A stretch of DNA of 8,329 nucleotides, from NCBI GenBank assembly GCA_000436475.1, contig FR886225.1:5170-13498 (forward strand), in the 5' to 3' direction. Both the position numbers and the translations under genes were made by a program. This stretch comes from Eubacterium sp. CAG:248 (GTDB lineage Bacteria > Bacillota > Clostridia > Lachnospirales > Lachnospiraceae). Shown here piece by piece: positions 1-6,580 of this stretch. Under the pieces are notes generated by a model that saw only the letters and a list, made by a program, of their open reading frames with translations, was not told the DNA's origin and did not search any database. The first letter of the stretch is position 1. Each line of letters begins with the position of its first letter.

Positions 1-7
1 CCTCCCC
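1..7 (-). promoter_or_regulatory. Ribosome binding site of the next gene, which lies outside the window
   Basis: The minus strand reads GGGGAGG at the very left edge, 44 bases after the flgL stop codon. This is a strong Shine-Dalgarno match and implies that a further minus-strand gene starts within a few bases beyond position 1. In Bacillus subtilis the gene cluster after flgL contains fliW and csrA, so fliW is a reasonable guess. That identity is inference only. Confidence 0.6.
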
Positions 8-14
8 TGTTTTT

Positions 15-49
15 ATATACTGAATCTTTCATTTATGGATTCAGCATAT
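15..49 (-). other. Intergenic RNA hairpin between flgL and the next gene
   Basis: On the minus strand, ATATGCTGAATC (49-38) can pair with GATTCAGTATAT (26-15) over 12 base pairs with an 11-base loop. One pair is G-U, which works only in minus-strand RNA, because the plus-strand copy would have an A-C mismatch there. The hairpin begins two bases after the flgL stop codon and ends seven bases before the next Shine-Dalgarno sequence. It is followed by an A-rich stretch, not a U-tract, so it is unlikely to be an intrinsic terminator. A role in transcript stability, processing or translation of the next gene is possible. Confidence 0.6.
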
Positions 50-51
50 TT

Positions 52-1617
52 TTAGCCTATAAAATCCAGCAATGTCTGCTGTACAACCTTACTTGCTGCT
101 GAAAGTGCTGCGTTGTATACAAGCTGTGCTGCTGTATAGTTTACTACCACTTCCTCAAGGTCTATATCTTCGTTCTGTGACTTAAGACTTTTGAAGTTGG
201 TCTTCTGTTCTGTAAGTCTTGTCTTTGTAAGGTCAAGACGCTGGATTCTGTTACCTACATCTGCCTTTGCATTAGATATCTTCTCCTGATATCCCTGCAT
301 CTGTCCGATGCCCTTCTCGAAAGCCTTTGTCATCTGATCCTTTGCAAGATTCTTCTGCTTATTTAGTCCTTCGAGCATGTCATCAAGCTTTTTCTGGTCG
401 TCAGTACCTGCATACTTTTCTTCCTTCTTCATGCTCTCGACTTTACTTATCTGATTCTCGATATCTATAGTATTCTGCACAGCTGCCATGATATCATCTA
501 CATTTCTGCCAAGATATATATCAAAGCTTTCGTCTGCCTGTGTATTAACCTTAAGCTTCTGTGTAAAGTTTACGTTATATTCAATATCTTCGCTCTTCTT
601 TACGTAGCTTATACCTGTAACATTGTCTACACATGTAAAATACATTGTCGGATCCACATCGCCCTTTTTAAAATTGGACTTTTCATACTGTACTGAAAAT
701 GAGTTGTTGGTGTATGTATTGTTGTATACATTCTCACCAAGAAGTACTTCTCCAAGCTGCGAGTTAATAGCTATTTCATCATCGCCAGGTATATAGTTTG
801 AATCTGCTGTAAATGTTATACTCACTGGATTGCCGCTTCCATCATCCAGAGAATCTATAGTCTCACCATTGGCATTTACTATTCCTGTTACATTAGCCGT
901 TCCATCATCATTCTTAGTTACTGTAGCCACATTTCCACTGGCATCTGTAATCTTAAATGTTCCGTCAGCATCAACCTCTGAGTAACCAAGCTGTATTCTA
1001 TGAACTGTAGCCACATTAGGTGTCACTATCTTGCCGTCTGTATCCTTCTTGACATTCAGATTAATGATATCTTCGTTTGTATATGCATTGGTATATACCT
1101 TTTTTTCACTGATGCTCTCTCTGTCAAAGCTCTGTGTTATGGTATAATCTGCCTCAGCTGCTTTAACATCTGATGGATATGTGAGCGGTCTGTCTGTAGC
1201 AAAGCCTGTAAATACATATCTTCCGGCATAATCTACATCACCCTGCACATAGTATGAGTTCTTCAGCTTGTCAAGTGTCTGTATGATTGTATTACGCTCA
1301 TCTGATGAATAAGAATCTGAAGCACCCTGGTTGCAATATGAATACAGCTGGTAAACTATATCATATCCCTGTGCAAGTGCATCCTGCGTAACTGAAAGCC
1401 ATGATGAAGCATCGGGTATATTCTTGTCTACATACTGTGTTACCTGGTCAAGGCTGCTTCTGAGTCTTAGTGCTCTTATAGCTATGATTGGGTCATCAGA
1501 AGGCTTGTTAATCTTCTTCTGTGTAGATAACTGTGTATCCATGGTATTTATCTGGTTCTTATTAGCCTGTATGTTAGCTATAGAACTGTTTATCATCATC
1601 TGATTCGTAATTCTCAT
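52..1617 (-). CDS. flgL: Flagellar hook-associated protein 3 (FlgL), hook-filament junction protein
   Basis: FlgL forms the second ring of the hook-filament junction, between FlgK and the filament, and is exported through the flagellar type III apparatus. The 521-residue product has flagellin-like ends. The N-terminal helix region (1-100) starts MRITNQMM and holds the NKPSDDP segment (37-43), and the FlgL-type GRYVFTGF motif is at 132-139. The C-terminal helix ends NYTAAQLVYNAALSAASKV (493-511) and then LLDFIG. I chose ATG 1617 because GAGGTGG lies five bases upstream and the family normally begins MRIT; a GTG at 1626 would overlap that site. The protein is well above the roughly 300 residues of Salmonella or B. 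subtilis FlgL. The extra length is a variable insert at about 150-370, followed by a charged, probably helical stretch (about 371-480). It follows the second flgK by 169 bases. Confidence 0.93.
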   Translation of the reverse strand: MRITNQMMINSSIANIQANKNQINTMDTQLSTQKKINKPSDDPIIAIRALRLRSSLDQVTQYVDKNIPDASSWLSVTQDALAQGYDIVYQLYSYCNQGASDSYSSDERNTIIQTLDKLKNSYYVQGDVDYAGRYVFTGFATDRPLTYPSDVKAAEADYTITQSFDRESISEKKVYTNAYTNEDIINLNVKKDTDGKIVTPNVATVHRIQLGYSEVDADGTFKITDASGNVATVTKNDDGTANVTGIVNANGETIDSLDDGSGNPVSITFTADSNYIPGDDEIAINSQLGEVLLGENVYNNTYTNNSFSVQYEKSNFKKGDVDPTMYFTCVDNVTGISYVKKSEDIEYNVNFTQKLKVNTQADESFDIYLGRNVDDIMAAVQNTIDIENQISKVESMKKEEKYAGTDDQKKLDDMLEGLNKQKNLAKDQMTKAFEKGIGQMQGYQEKISNAKADVGNRIQRLDLTKTRLTEQKTNFKSLKSQNEDIDLEEVVVNYTAAQLVYNAALSAASKVVQQTLLDFIG

Positions 1618-1622
1618 ATATT

Positions 1623-1629
1623 CCACCTC
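1623..1629 (-). promoter_or_regulatory. Ribosome binding site that fixes the flgL start
   Basis: The minus strand carries GAGGTGG five bases before ATG 1617. An in-frame GTG at 1626-1624 lies inside this sequence and so cannot be its start codon. This favours the start giving MRITNQMM. Confidence 0.8.
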
Positions 1630-1666
1630 GTATCTATATTGATTTATGTGATATCTGCATTTTTAA

Positions 1667-1695
1667 AATCTTCTTTTTATGAATAATCTTCTTTT
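1667..1695. repeat. 11-base direct repeat in the flgK-flgL gap
   Basis: The plus-strand sequence AATCTTCTTTT occurs at 1667-1677 and again at 1685-1695, an 18-base period. On the transcribed strand each copy reads AAAAGAAGATT. A related A-rich motif is tandemly repeated in the flgN-flgK gap (5620-5639). The DNA is AT-rich, so chance is a real alternative. Confidence 0.5.
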
Positions 1696-1706
1696 ATAAA
1701 TATTCT

Positions 1707-1739
1707 TTTGCACTTATCTTATCTGTGCCTGCGTGCAAA
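1707..1739 (-). other. Inverted repeat in the flgK-flgL gap
   Basis: TTTGCAC (minus strand, 1739-1733) and GTGCAAA (1713-1707) are perfect 7-base inverted repeats around a 19-base loop. No U-tract follows, so a terminator is unlikely. The structure is modest and its function unknown. The whole 169-base gap holds no gene and no promoter that I could recognise with confidence. Confidence 0.4.
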
Positions 1740-1786
1740 GCATTTATATAAAAATGTTATTAAGTATATCCAGCATATTTCACATT

Positions 1787-3361
1787 TTATAAGCCTGTCT
1801 GGTTAATAAGCTTATCATATATCTGATTCATAACTGACATCATCTTTGAGTTTAGATTATAGGCCTGCTGGAACTTCATGATATCCATGACTTCTTCATC
1901 TGTATCTACACCCATGACTGAAAGTCGCTGATTCTGTATAGTTGTCTTCATATTGTTGTAGTTTGTTACAAATGTCTTAGCCTTGCTTGCATCTATAGAC
2001 ATATCACTTACTATAGTTTCAAGGAAGTACGAACCTGTACCACCATCAAACAGTCTTTCCTTCTGTAATGCATTAAGCTTATCCATAATGCTTGCACTGC
2101 CTTCGCCTTCGCTTACTGTTGTCTTTGTTGCAAGCTTGTTGGCATCCTTAAGAAGCTCAGAATTAACTGATACTGTTGAGGCTGTAAGTGTCTTTGAATT
2201 ATCTCCCACTACAAACAACGCTATACCCTTATTAGCAGCATCCTCTGTTTTAGCATCTGATACATATCCACTCTTAAATATGTTGTTGACTGCCTGTGAG
2301 AATGTCTGTATGAACTGGTTAAGCTGTGACTGATAGTAAGGAATACCTTTATAGTTAACATTTGATGAAGCCTGTGGATTCGTCTCTGTCACTCTGTTTC
2401 CATCATCATCAAGCTTATAGCTGCCATCTGCATCTGTTGCAACTGATTCTATCTCACCGTTACAACCATCCCTTATATCTACAAGTGCCTTAAGCTGACC
2501 GCCAAGTGAAGAACTATATATGTCAAAAGGATCATCATCGCTCCACTGTACGTCATATAAGCCTTCTGCATCGCTTGCGTTTCTTTTCTGCGTTCTTGCG
2601 ACTACCTCAAGTGTCTTATAATCATAGTTGTTTACAAGCGACTGTCCGTTAACAGTTATCTGGAAGGATGTAAGTCCGTTTGCTATCGGTGTCTCGTTAG
2701 TTGATATATTGATATACTTTGACAGATCATCAACAAATGCATTTCTCTGATCTCTTAAGTCGTTAGCATCTCCATAGCAGGCTTCTATCTGGTTAATCTG
2801 CTTATTAAGTGCTGTTATGTTCTGTGCAAGTGTATTGATATGGTCTATAGTATCTTTAATCTCATTGTTAGCATCTGACTGCACATTTCTTAAGTTAACT
2901 GACAATGTGTTGAAATAATCCGACATACTTTTTGCGTTATTTATAAGCTGGTTCTTTGCCGATTCATCAGATGGTGTTATAGTCAGCTGGTTAACTGCTG
3001 AAAAGAAGTTGCTGTATTCTTTAGAGAATCCGTTAAGTATAAACTCATTCAGATAGTCCTCTATCTGTGTCATGTAGTTGTTCTTTGATTCATACTGTCC
3101 ATAGTTAGACATATTGTTTCTATACTTCTGGTCATAGTAGCTGTCTCTTGTCTGATTGATGCCGACAACATCAACACCGGAACCTATAGTTCCATATGAT
3201 GAAAATGTTCTTAATGAGTCAGCTGCCTTTAACTCTGCACTCTGCTTTGTATAGCCTTCTGTATTAATGTTTGACAGGTTGTGCGCTGATGTTGTTATGG
3301 ATGTCTGCGCTGCCTGAAGTCCTTTATATGATATTGATAAACCAAAAAATGTAGATGCCAT
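1787..3361 (-). CDS. flgK: Flagellar hook-associated protein 1 (FlgK), second and shorter paralogue
   Basis: FlgK forms the first ring of the hook-filament junction after export by the flagellar type III apparatus. The 524-residue product has the rod/hook N-terminal motif HNLSNINTEGYTKQ (27-40), the FlgK-type NDLRDQRN (200-207) and GGQLKALVDIRD (287-298). Its C-terminal helix signature is KFQQAYNLNSKMMSVMNQIYDKL (496-518, here spanned with its flanks). Both ends are intact, so this looks like a working protein. The variable region at about 300-440 includes a DADG segment (310-313). ATG 3361 is preceded by GGAG with seven bases between. The gene lies 137 bases downstream of a longer flgK paralogue and upstream of flgL. 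The ends are clearly related to those of the neighbour but the middles differ, so the duplication looks old. Whether the two proteins share one ring or act at different times cannot be told from sequence. Confidence 0.9.
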   Translation of the reverse strand: MASTFFGLSISYKGLQAAQTSITTSAHNLSNINTEGYTKQSAELKAADSLRTFSSYGTIGSGVDVVGINQTRDSYYDQKYRNNMSNYGQYESKNNYMTQIEDYLNEFILNGFSKEYSNFFSAVNQLTITPSDESAKNQLINNAKSMSDYFNTLSVNLRNVQSDANNEIKDTIDHINTLAQNITALNKQINQIEACYGDANDLRDQRNAFVDDLSKYINISTNETPIANGLTSFQITVNGQSLVNNYDYKTLEVVARTQKRNASDAEGLYDVQWSDDDPFDIYSSSLGGQLKALVDIRDGCNGEIESVATDADGSYKLDDDGNRVTETNPQASSNVNYKGIPYYQSQLNQFIQTFSQAVNNIFKSGYVSDAKTEDAANKGIALFVVGDNSKTLTASTVSVNSELLKDANKLATKTTVSEGEGSASIMDKLNALQKERLFDGGTGSYFLETIVSDMSIDASKAKTFVTNYNNMKTTIQNQRLSVMGVDTDEEVMDIMKFQQAYNLNSKMMSVMNQIYDKLINQTGL

Positions 3362-3423
3362 ATTATTTCTCCATTCTTGTTGTTTCCTATAGTCTCTTTA
3401 ACCAACTTACTGTTTCTAAGTCT

Positions 3424-3444
3424 GCTGATTGCTCTAAAATCAGC
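3424..3444 (-). other. Small hairpin in the gap between the two flgK genes
   Basis: On the minus strand GCTGATT (3444-3438) and AATCAGC (3430-3424) are perfect 7-base inverted repeats with a 7-base loop. No U-tract follows the 3' arm, so an intrinsic terminator is unlikely. It lies about midway in the 137-base gap, which holds no gene and no clear sigma-28 promoter. Confidence 0.5.
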
Positions 3445-3498
3445 CAGCCATTATTATCAAATCATGATGTAAGTGGCAAAAGGTTCATCTGTTATTCA

Positions 3499-5439
3499 TC
3501 ATGCATGTCCAAGTGATGTAACAAGATGTTCTATCATCTCACTTACTACGTTGATATATCTTGAAGCCGCATTATATGCGTGCTGATACTTAATCATCTT
3601 CTGAAGCTCTTCATCAGATGATACTCCTGATGTCTGCAGCCTCTGGTTGTCATAACCATTAACCATGGTTGTCTGGTTATTGACATACTTGGTAAGCACG
3701 CTTCCCATAGTAGCAAACTCACCTATATAATCATTGTAAAATGTGTTGAAATCTGCCTTTGCATAGTTCTCAGGGTTAAGTGATGCAAACTTTTTGCTGA
3801 ATGTATCTATAAGCTCATTTACCTTTGAGAAATCCTCCTTGCCATGCTCTGTAGAAAGAGGGAGTGTACCTACATTCTGTGAAGCCTCAGGATTGACGAT
3901 CAGATTACCAAGTGTATAGTCAGTTTCAAAGCCAGTAACATTCAGGTTGTTTCTTACGTATATTGTACTGCCATCTGCACCTGTGATCTGCTTATATCTG
4001 TCTGTACCGTTTCTTTTAAAGAGTTCAACACCTCTTGTTTCATCGTCATCCATGCCATATCCAGACTTGCTCATATCAAGTATATTGTATGTCATGCTGT
4101 CTATATTCTCTGTTTCTTCCTGATTAGCATCAACATACAGCTTTTCAGATGCTTCATAACTGTATGTTCCATCACCATTTTCTTTTCCGGCAACTGCGTT
4201 GCCATGGCTGTCATAAAGCACATCATGTGTCGATGCATTGTATACATACTTCTCTGCCTTTAATATATTGCCATCTGCATCTGTGAGCTCTTTTGTTGTA
4301 TCCATGGTAGTTTCCGGACACAAAACATCATTCATGGCTGTTACTATTCCATTTACAAGCTTGTCAAAGCCTGCTATAGCACTAAGGATAGCTGATGGCT
4401 CTATATACTTGTTATAGTAATCCTGCTTCTGCTGATACGCATCCATGGCACTATTATATTCTGCCATACCCTGCTCTGTTGTAAGATCATAGTCTGCTCT
4501 TTCAGGCATTACTGGAATATCTGTATAGTTTACCTCTATAACACCTCTTGCGATAAGCAGTCCTTTAAGCTTGCCTTTATCTGTGTCATTGGCATTGTTT
4601 GCCTGCTTGTCAAAGTTATATACATCCTGCTGATATCCCTCCCACTGAGGTATAAGCAGTCCATATGTTCCTTCTTCTCTTACGCTCATCTTTGCGATAT
4701 CATTTTTTGTTATAAATGGGACATTCTCAGCACTAACTATTACTTCGCCATCCTTTGTCTCATAATAATCAATATCTATATACTTACTAAGCTCATCAAG
4801 TGCAAGATCTCTTGAATCTCTTAAATCGTTCGCACGCTCCACACCTTCCGCTTCGACCTTAACGATGCCTTTGTTAAGATTATATATCTTCTGTCCAAGT
4901 GAATTAATCTTTTCCACCATGTTGTTTACTTCGGTATTCAGTGTGACCTGATAATCCTTAAGTCCACTATATATAGCCTCTGAACGGTCTATGAAGGCTG
5001 TAGCATTCTGTATAAGTGATGACCTTGCTATAGTACTTGTTGGATTCTTTGTAAGTTCGTTTACTGCATTGTAAAGGTTTGTGATATGCTCCTGATAAGT
5101 AACTCCCTGCATTTCACCAAACCAGTCTTCAACCTCGTATACCGCATTAGCCTGGCTTTCATAGAATCCCAGTCTTGAACTTTCAGTTCTGTATGACCTG
5201 TCTATGAACTCATTCCTTATACGGCTTATCGCATCTATATCTACGCCTAAGCCATACTTGCCTTTGTTAAGGCTCTTAGAAAACACGTTAGCATATGTTG
5301 AATCTGCAAATGTTATCTGCTGCCTTGTATACCCTTCTGTATTAACATTGGAAAGGTTATGTGCTGTTGTATTAAGTGCTGTCTGCGACGATCTTAAGCC
5401 TGTGGCTCCTACCATCAGCGACCCCATTCCGTTTGCCAT
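3499..5439 (-). CDS. flgK: Flagellar hook-associated protein 1 (FlgK), first and longer paralogue
   Basis: This 646-residue product belongs to the same junction-protein family as the gene after it. It has the N-terminal motif HNLSNVNTEGYTRQ (27-40), GLGVDIDAI (63-71), ANDLRDSRD (203-211) and GKLKGLLIARG (289-299). The C-terminal helix signature includes KYQHAYNAASRYINVVSEM (617-635). The middle (about 300-530) is longer than in the other paralogue and carries several D/G-rich turns, for example TDADGN (386-391). ATG 5439 has GGAGG only four bases upstream, a short spacing, but the next in-frame ATG (5427) is too far from that site. It is the first structural gene after flgN, 228 bases away. 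Its position next to the chaperone gene and its close fit to the C-terminal motif make it the more conventional FlgK, though that ranking is inference. Confidence 0.92.
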   Translation of the reverse strand: MANGMGSLMVGATGLRSSQTALNTTAHNLSNVNTEGYTRQQITFADSTYANVFSKSLNKGKYGLGVDIDAISRIRNEFIDRSYRTESSRLGFYESQANAVYEVEDWFGEMQGVTYQEHITNLYNAVNELTKNPTSTIARSSLIQNATAFIDRSEAIYSGLKDYQVTLNTEVNNMVEKINSLGQKIYNLNKGIVKVEAEGVERANDLRDSRDLALDELSKYIDIDYYETKDGEVIVSAENVPFITKNDIAKMSVREEGTYGLLIPQWEGYQQDVYNFDKQANNANDTDKGKLKGLLIARGVIEVNYTDIPVMPERADYDLTTEQGMAEYNSAMDAYQQKQDYYNKYIEPSAILSAIAGFDKLVNGIVTAMNDVLCPETTMDTTKELTDADGNILKAEKYVYNASTHDVLYDSHGNAVAGKENGDGTYSYEASEKLYVDANQEETENIDSMTYNILDMSKSGYGMDDDETRGVELFKRNGTDRYKQITGADGSTIYVRNNLNVTGFETDYTLGNLIVNPEASQNVGTLPLSTEHGKEDFSKVNELIDTFSKKFASLNPENYAKADFNTFYNDYIGEFATMGSVLTKYVNNQTTMVNGYDNQRLQTSGVSSDEELQKMIKYQHAYNAASRYINVVSEMIEHLVTSLGHA

Positions 5440-5514
5440 AATTCCTCCATTAAAAAAATCACACTATCAAAAATAAAACTGGTTCTAATACCGCAGTACC
5501 ATTAAACATCCCAA

Positions 5515-5598
5515 TTCAATCCTTTGAAAATGTGATTCTTATATTATATCTGATATTATTCTATACTTATATGTAAGTCCAGCCTGCTTCAATCCTTT
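5515..5598. repeat. Pair of 11-base direct repeats upstream of the long flgK
   Basis: Plus-strand TTCAATCCTTT occurs exactly at 5515-5525 and 5588-5598. On the transcript each copy reads AAAGGATTGAA and contains GGA. In RNA the copy at 5588-5598 falls in the loop of a possible stem (5574-5615). The copy at 5515-5525 can place AAGGAT in the loop of a four-pair TTCA/TGAA stem. Two exact 11-base copies in a 228-base gap are uncommon even in AT-rich DNA. A role in binding a GGA-recognising protein such as CsrA is a hypothesis only. Confidence 0.5.
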
Positions 5599-5615
5599 TC
5601 CACATACCAGACTTA
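5574..5615 (-). other. Possible leader hairpin in the flgN-flgK gap
   Basis: TAAGTC (minus strand, 5615-5610) can pair with GACTTA (5579-5574). The stem could extend inward by four pairs that include G-U wobbles, leaving a loop of about 21 bases that holds one of the two AAAGGATTGAA repeats. It is weaker than the hairpin at 15-49. No U-tract follows. Confidence 0.35.
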
Positions 5616-5619
5616 TTGT

Positions 5620-5639
5620 AATCTTTTATAATCTTTTAT
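5620..5639. repeat. Tandem 10-base duplication in the flgN-flgK gap
   Basis: Plus-strand AATCTTTTAT is present twice head-to-tail at 5620-5629 and 5630-5639, about 30 bases after the flgN stop codon. It resembles the AATCTTCTTTT repeats in the flgK-flgL gap. It may be a slippage product. Confidence 0.6.
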
Positions 5640-5667
5640 CTGTTTTAATACTTTTCTTTAGTTTATA

Positions 5668-6180
5668 TCACTGCTTTGCATCAAATCCTGTAGCACCTGT
5701 TATTTCCTGTTCTTCATAAGCTGTTCTTCCATAGTTGCCTGTCTGTGGCTTCAACACTGAGTTTCTTGCTAGATCAAGCTCAAACTGAATCATATCCATA
5801 GATTCTTTAAGCATCAGCTTATTGTTCTCGTTAACCGCTGTAAGCTGGCTAAGTGTTCTTTTAAGCTTAAGATATATGTTCTGAAGAGCATCATGCTCTT
5901 TGGCTTTCTTTTCAAGTATCTGTACTATGTGTTCAACCTTTATCTCTTCATATGGAAGTCTTAGCACATTACATATATCCTTCACATCTTCCTGTCTTTT
6001 TTTCTCATATACATCTACTTCTTCTATGAGCTTCTGCTCTCTTGTAAATATCTCCTGAAGCTTTTCGATATTGCCACTTACTATGGCAGATGTTTTTTCA
6101 TTCGACAGACTAAGGAGCTTCTCATATCCATCATTCTCATTCGTAAGGTCTTCGATTAAACAATCTATCAGGCTTGCCAT
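5668..6180 (-). CDS. flgN: FlgN-family flagellar export chaperone
   Basis: FlgN is a cytoplasmic chaperone that binds the C-terminal helices of FlgK and FlgL and delivers them to the flagellar export machinery. The 170-residue product is almost wholly helical and charged, without a signal peptide or membrane segment. It has the family layout: an N-terminal helix with ENDGYEKLLSLSNEKTSAIV (15-34), a middle coiled-coil-like part, and a conserved VNENNKLMLKESMDMIQFEL stretch (116-135). A short tail rich in Gly, Thr and Glu follows (145-170). Length is near the usual 140-170 residues. ATG 6180 has GGAGG with seven bases between. Position between flgM and the genes for its clients strongly supports the call, since FlgN proteins are poorly conserved in sequence. 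Confidence 0.88.
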   Translation of the reverse strand: MASLIDCLIEDLTNENDGYEKLLSLSNEKTSAIVSGNIEKLQEIFTREQKLIEEVDVYEKKRQEDVKDICNVLRLPYEEIKVEHIVQILEKKAKEHDALQNIYLKLKRTLSQLTAVNENNKLMLKESMDMIQFELDLARNSVLKPQTGNYGRTAYEEQEITGATGFDAKQ

Positions 6181-6234
6181 ATATGCTCCTCCGTCTTAAG
6201 ATTATCGTGTCAGCAAACTATAAAACTGTACAGC

Positions 6235-6272
6235 AATGCACAATCCCAATGCATCCTCTGACCATATGCATT
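6235..6272 (-). other. Inverted repeat with an alternative pairing partner in the flgM-flgN gap
   Basis: On the minus strand AATGCAT (6272-6266) can pair with ATGCATT (6254-6248) over seven bases with an 11-base loop. A further TGCATT at 6240-6235 offers a second, overlapping partner for the same 5' arm. The element starts nine bases after the flgM stop codon and has no U-tract. Its function is unknown, and because ATGCAT is itself palindromic, chance pairing is easier here. Confidence 0.4.
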
Positions 6273-6280
6273 CTTTTTCA

Positions 6281-6562
6281 TCAGAATGTCAATGTAGATA
6301 CACTGCCAAGCATCTTCTCGGCTACTGCCTCTGAACTTATATTATATGTTCCGGCTGCAATACGTGCCTTAATGTCGTTGACTTTATCAAGTCTTACATC
6401 AGAAGCTTCACTAACTGCTGCCTTAGCTGTATTATATAATCTGGCTGTATCTGATAATTCATACTTGTCTTTTTCAGTTTTCTTAACAGCCATGCCTTTT
6501 TCCCTGGCATAAGCACTTGTCTTGTATACCTGGCTGACAGCATTATAAGCATCTATACGCAT
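6281..6562 (-). CDS. flgM: FlgM, anti-sigma-28 factor
   Basis: FlgM binds and inhibits the flagellar sigma factor (FliA/SigD) in the cytoplasm until the hook-basal body is complete. It is then exported, freeing the factor to transcribe late genes. The 93-residue product fits the family in length. The N-terminal export half begins MRIDAYNAVSQVY, and the sigma-binding half (about 33-88) has YELSDTARLYNTAK (34-47), VRLDKVNDIKARIAAGTY (56-73) and EAVAEKML (78-85). These match the conserved pattern of vrxxKVxxlKxxIxxGxY followed by an amphipathic helix. ATG 6562 was chosen because GAGAGGCGG lies five bases upstream and family members start with MRI. In-frame TTG 6592 and ATG 6586 would have poor ribosome sites. 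A sigma-28-type promoter lies about 60 bases upstream, giving the expected feedback loop. Confidence 0.93.
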   Translation of the reverse strand: MRIDAYNAVSQVYKTSAYAREKGMAVKKTEKDKYELSDTARLYNTAKAAVSEASDVRLDKVNDIKARIAAGTYNISSEAVAEKMLGSVSTLTF

Positions 6563-6567
6563 ACTAA

Positions 6568-6576
6568 CCGCCTCTC
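6568..6576 (-). promoter_or_regulatory. Ribosome binding site that fixes the flgM start
   Basis: GAGAGGCGG on the minus strand lies five bases before ATG 6562. It overlaps the codons that would be translated from the upstream TTG (6592) or ATG (6586), which argues against those starts. Confidence 0.7.
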
Positions 6577-6580
6577 TTTC

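Noticed and set aside
15..56. Plus-strand intrinsic terminator made of the flgL-trailer hairpin and the following T-run
   Set aside because: A plus-strand gene ending here is unlikely because the left edge shows a minus-strand ribosome site. The stem also pairs better in minus-strand RNA, where the G-U pair forms.
1618..1626. GTG start three codons upstream for flgL
   Set aside because: The GTG is part of the Shine-Dalgarno sequence that serves ATG 1617, and homologues begin at MRIT.
1983..2333. Plus-strand open frame of 116 codons inside the short flgK
   Set aside because: It is antisense to a clearly conserved gene, has no family resemblance and no convincing ribosome site. It is a shadow of the real reading frame.
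2683..2712. ACCGATAG inside the short flgK as a sigma-28 -10 element
   Set aside because: There is no TAAA-like -35 at the right distance, and the sequence is ordinary coding DNA.
5204..5476. Plus-strand open frame of 90 codons over the start of the long flgK
   Set aside because: It lies antisense to the conserved FlgK N-terminus and has no recognisable protein features.
6201..6228. Possible second sigma-28 promoter in the flgM-flgN gap (TATAGTTT and CACGATAA)
   Set aside because: Both boxes resemble the consensus but are five bases apart instead of about eleven, so they cannot act together.
6174..6512. Plus-strand open frame of 112 codons across flgM and the flgM-flgN gap
   Set aside because: It is antisense to flgM, and its composition reflects the complementary strand.
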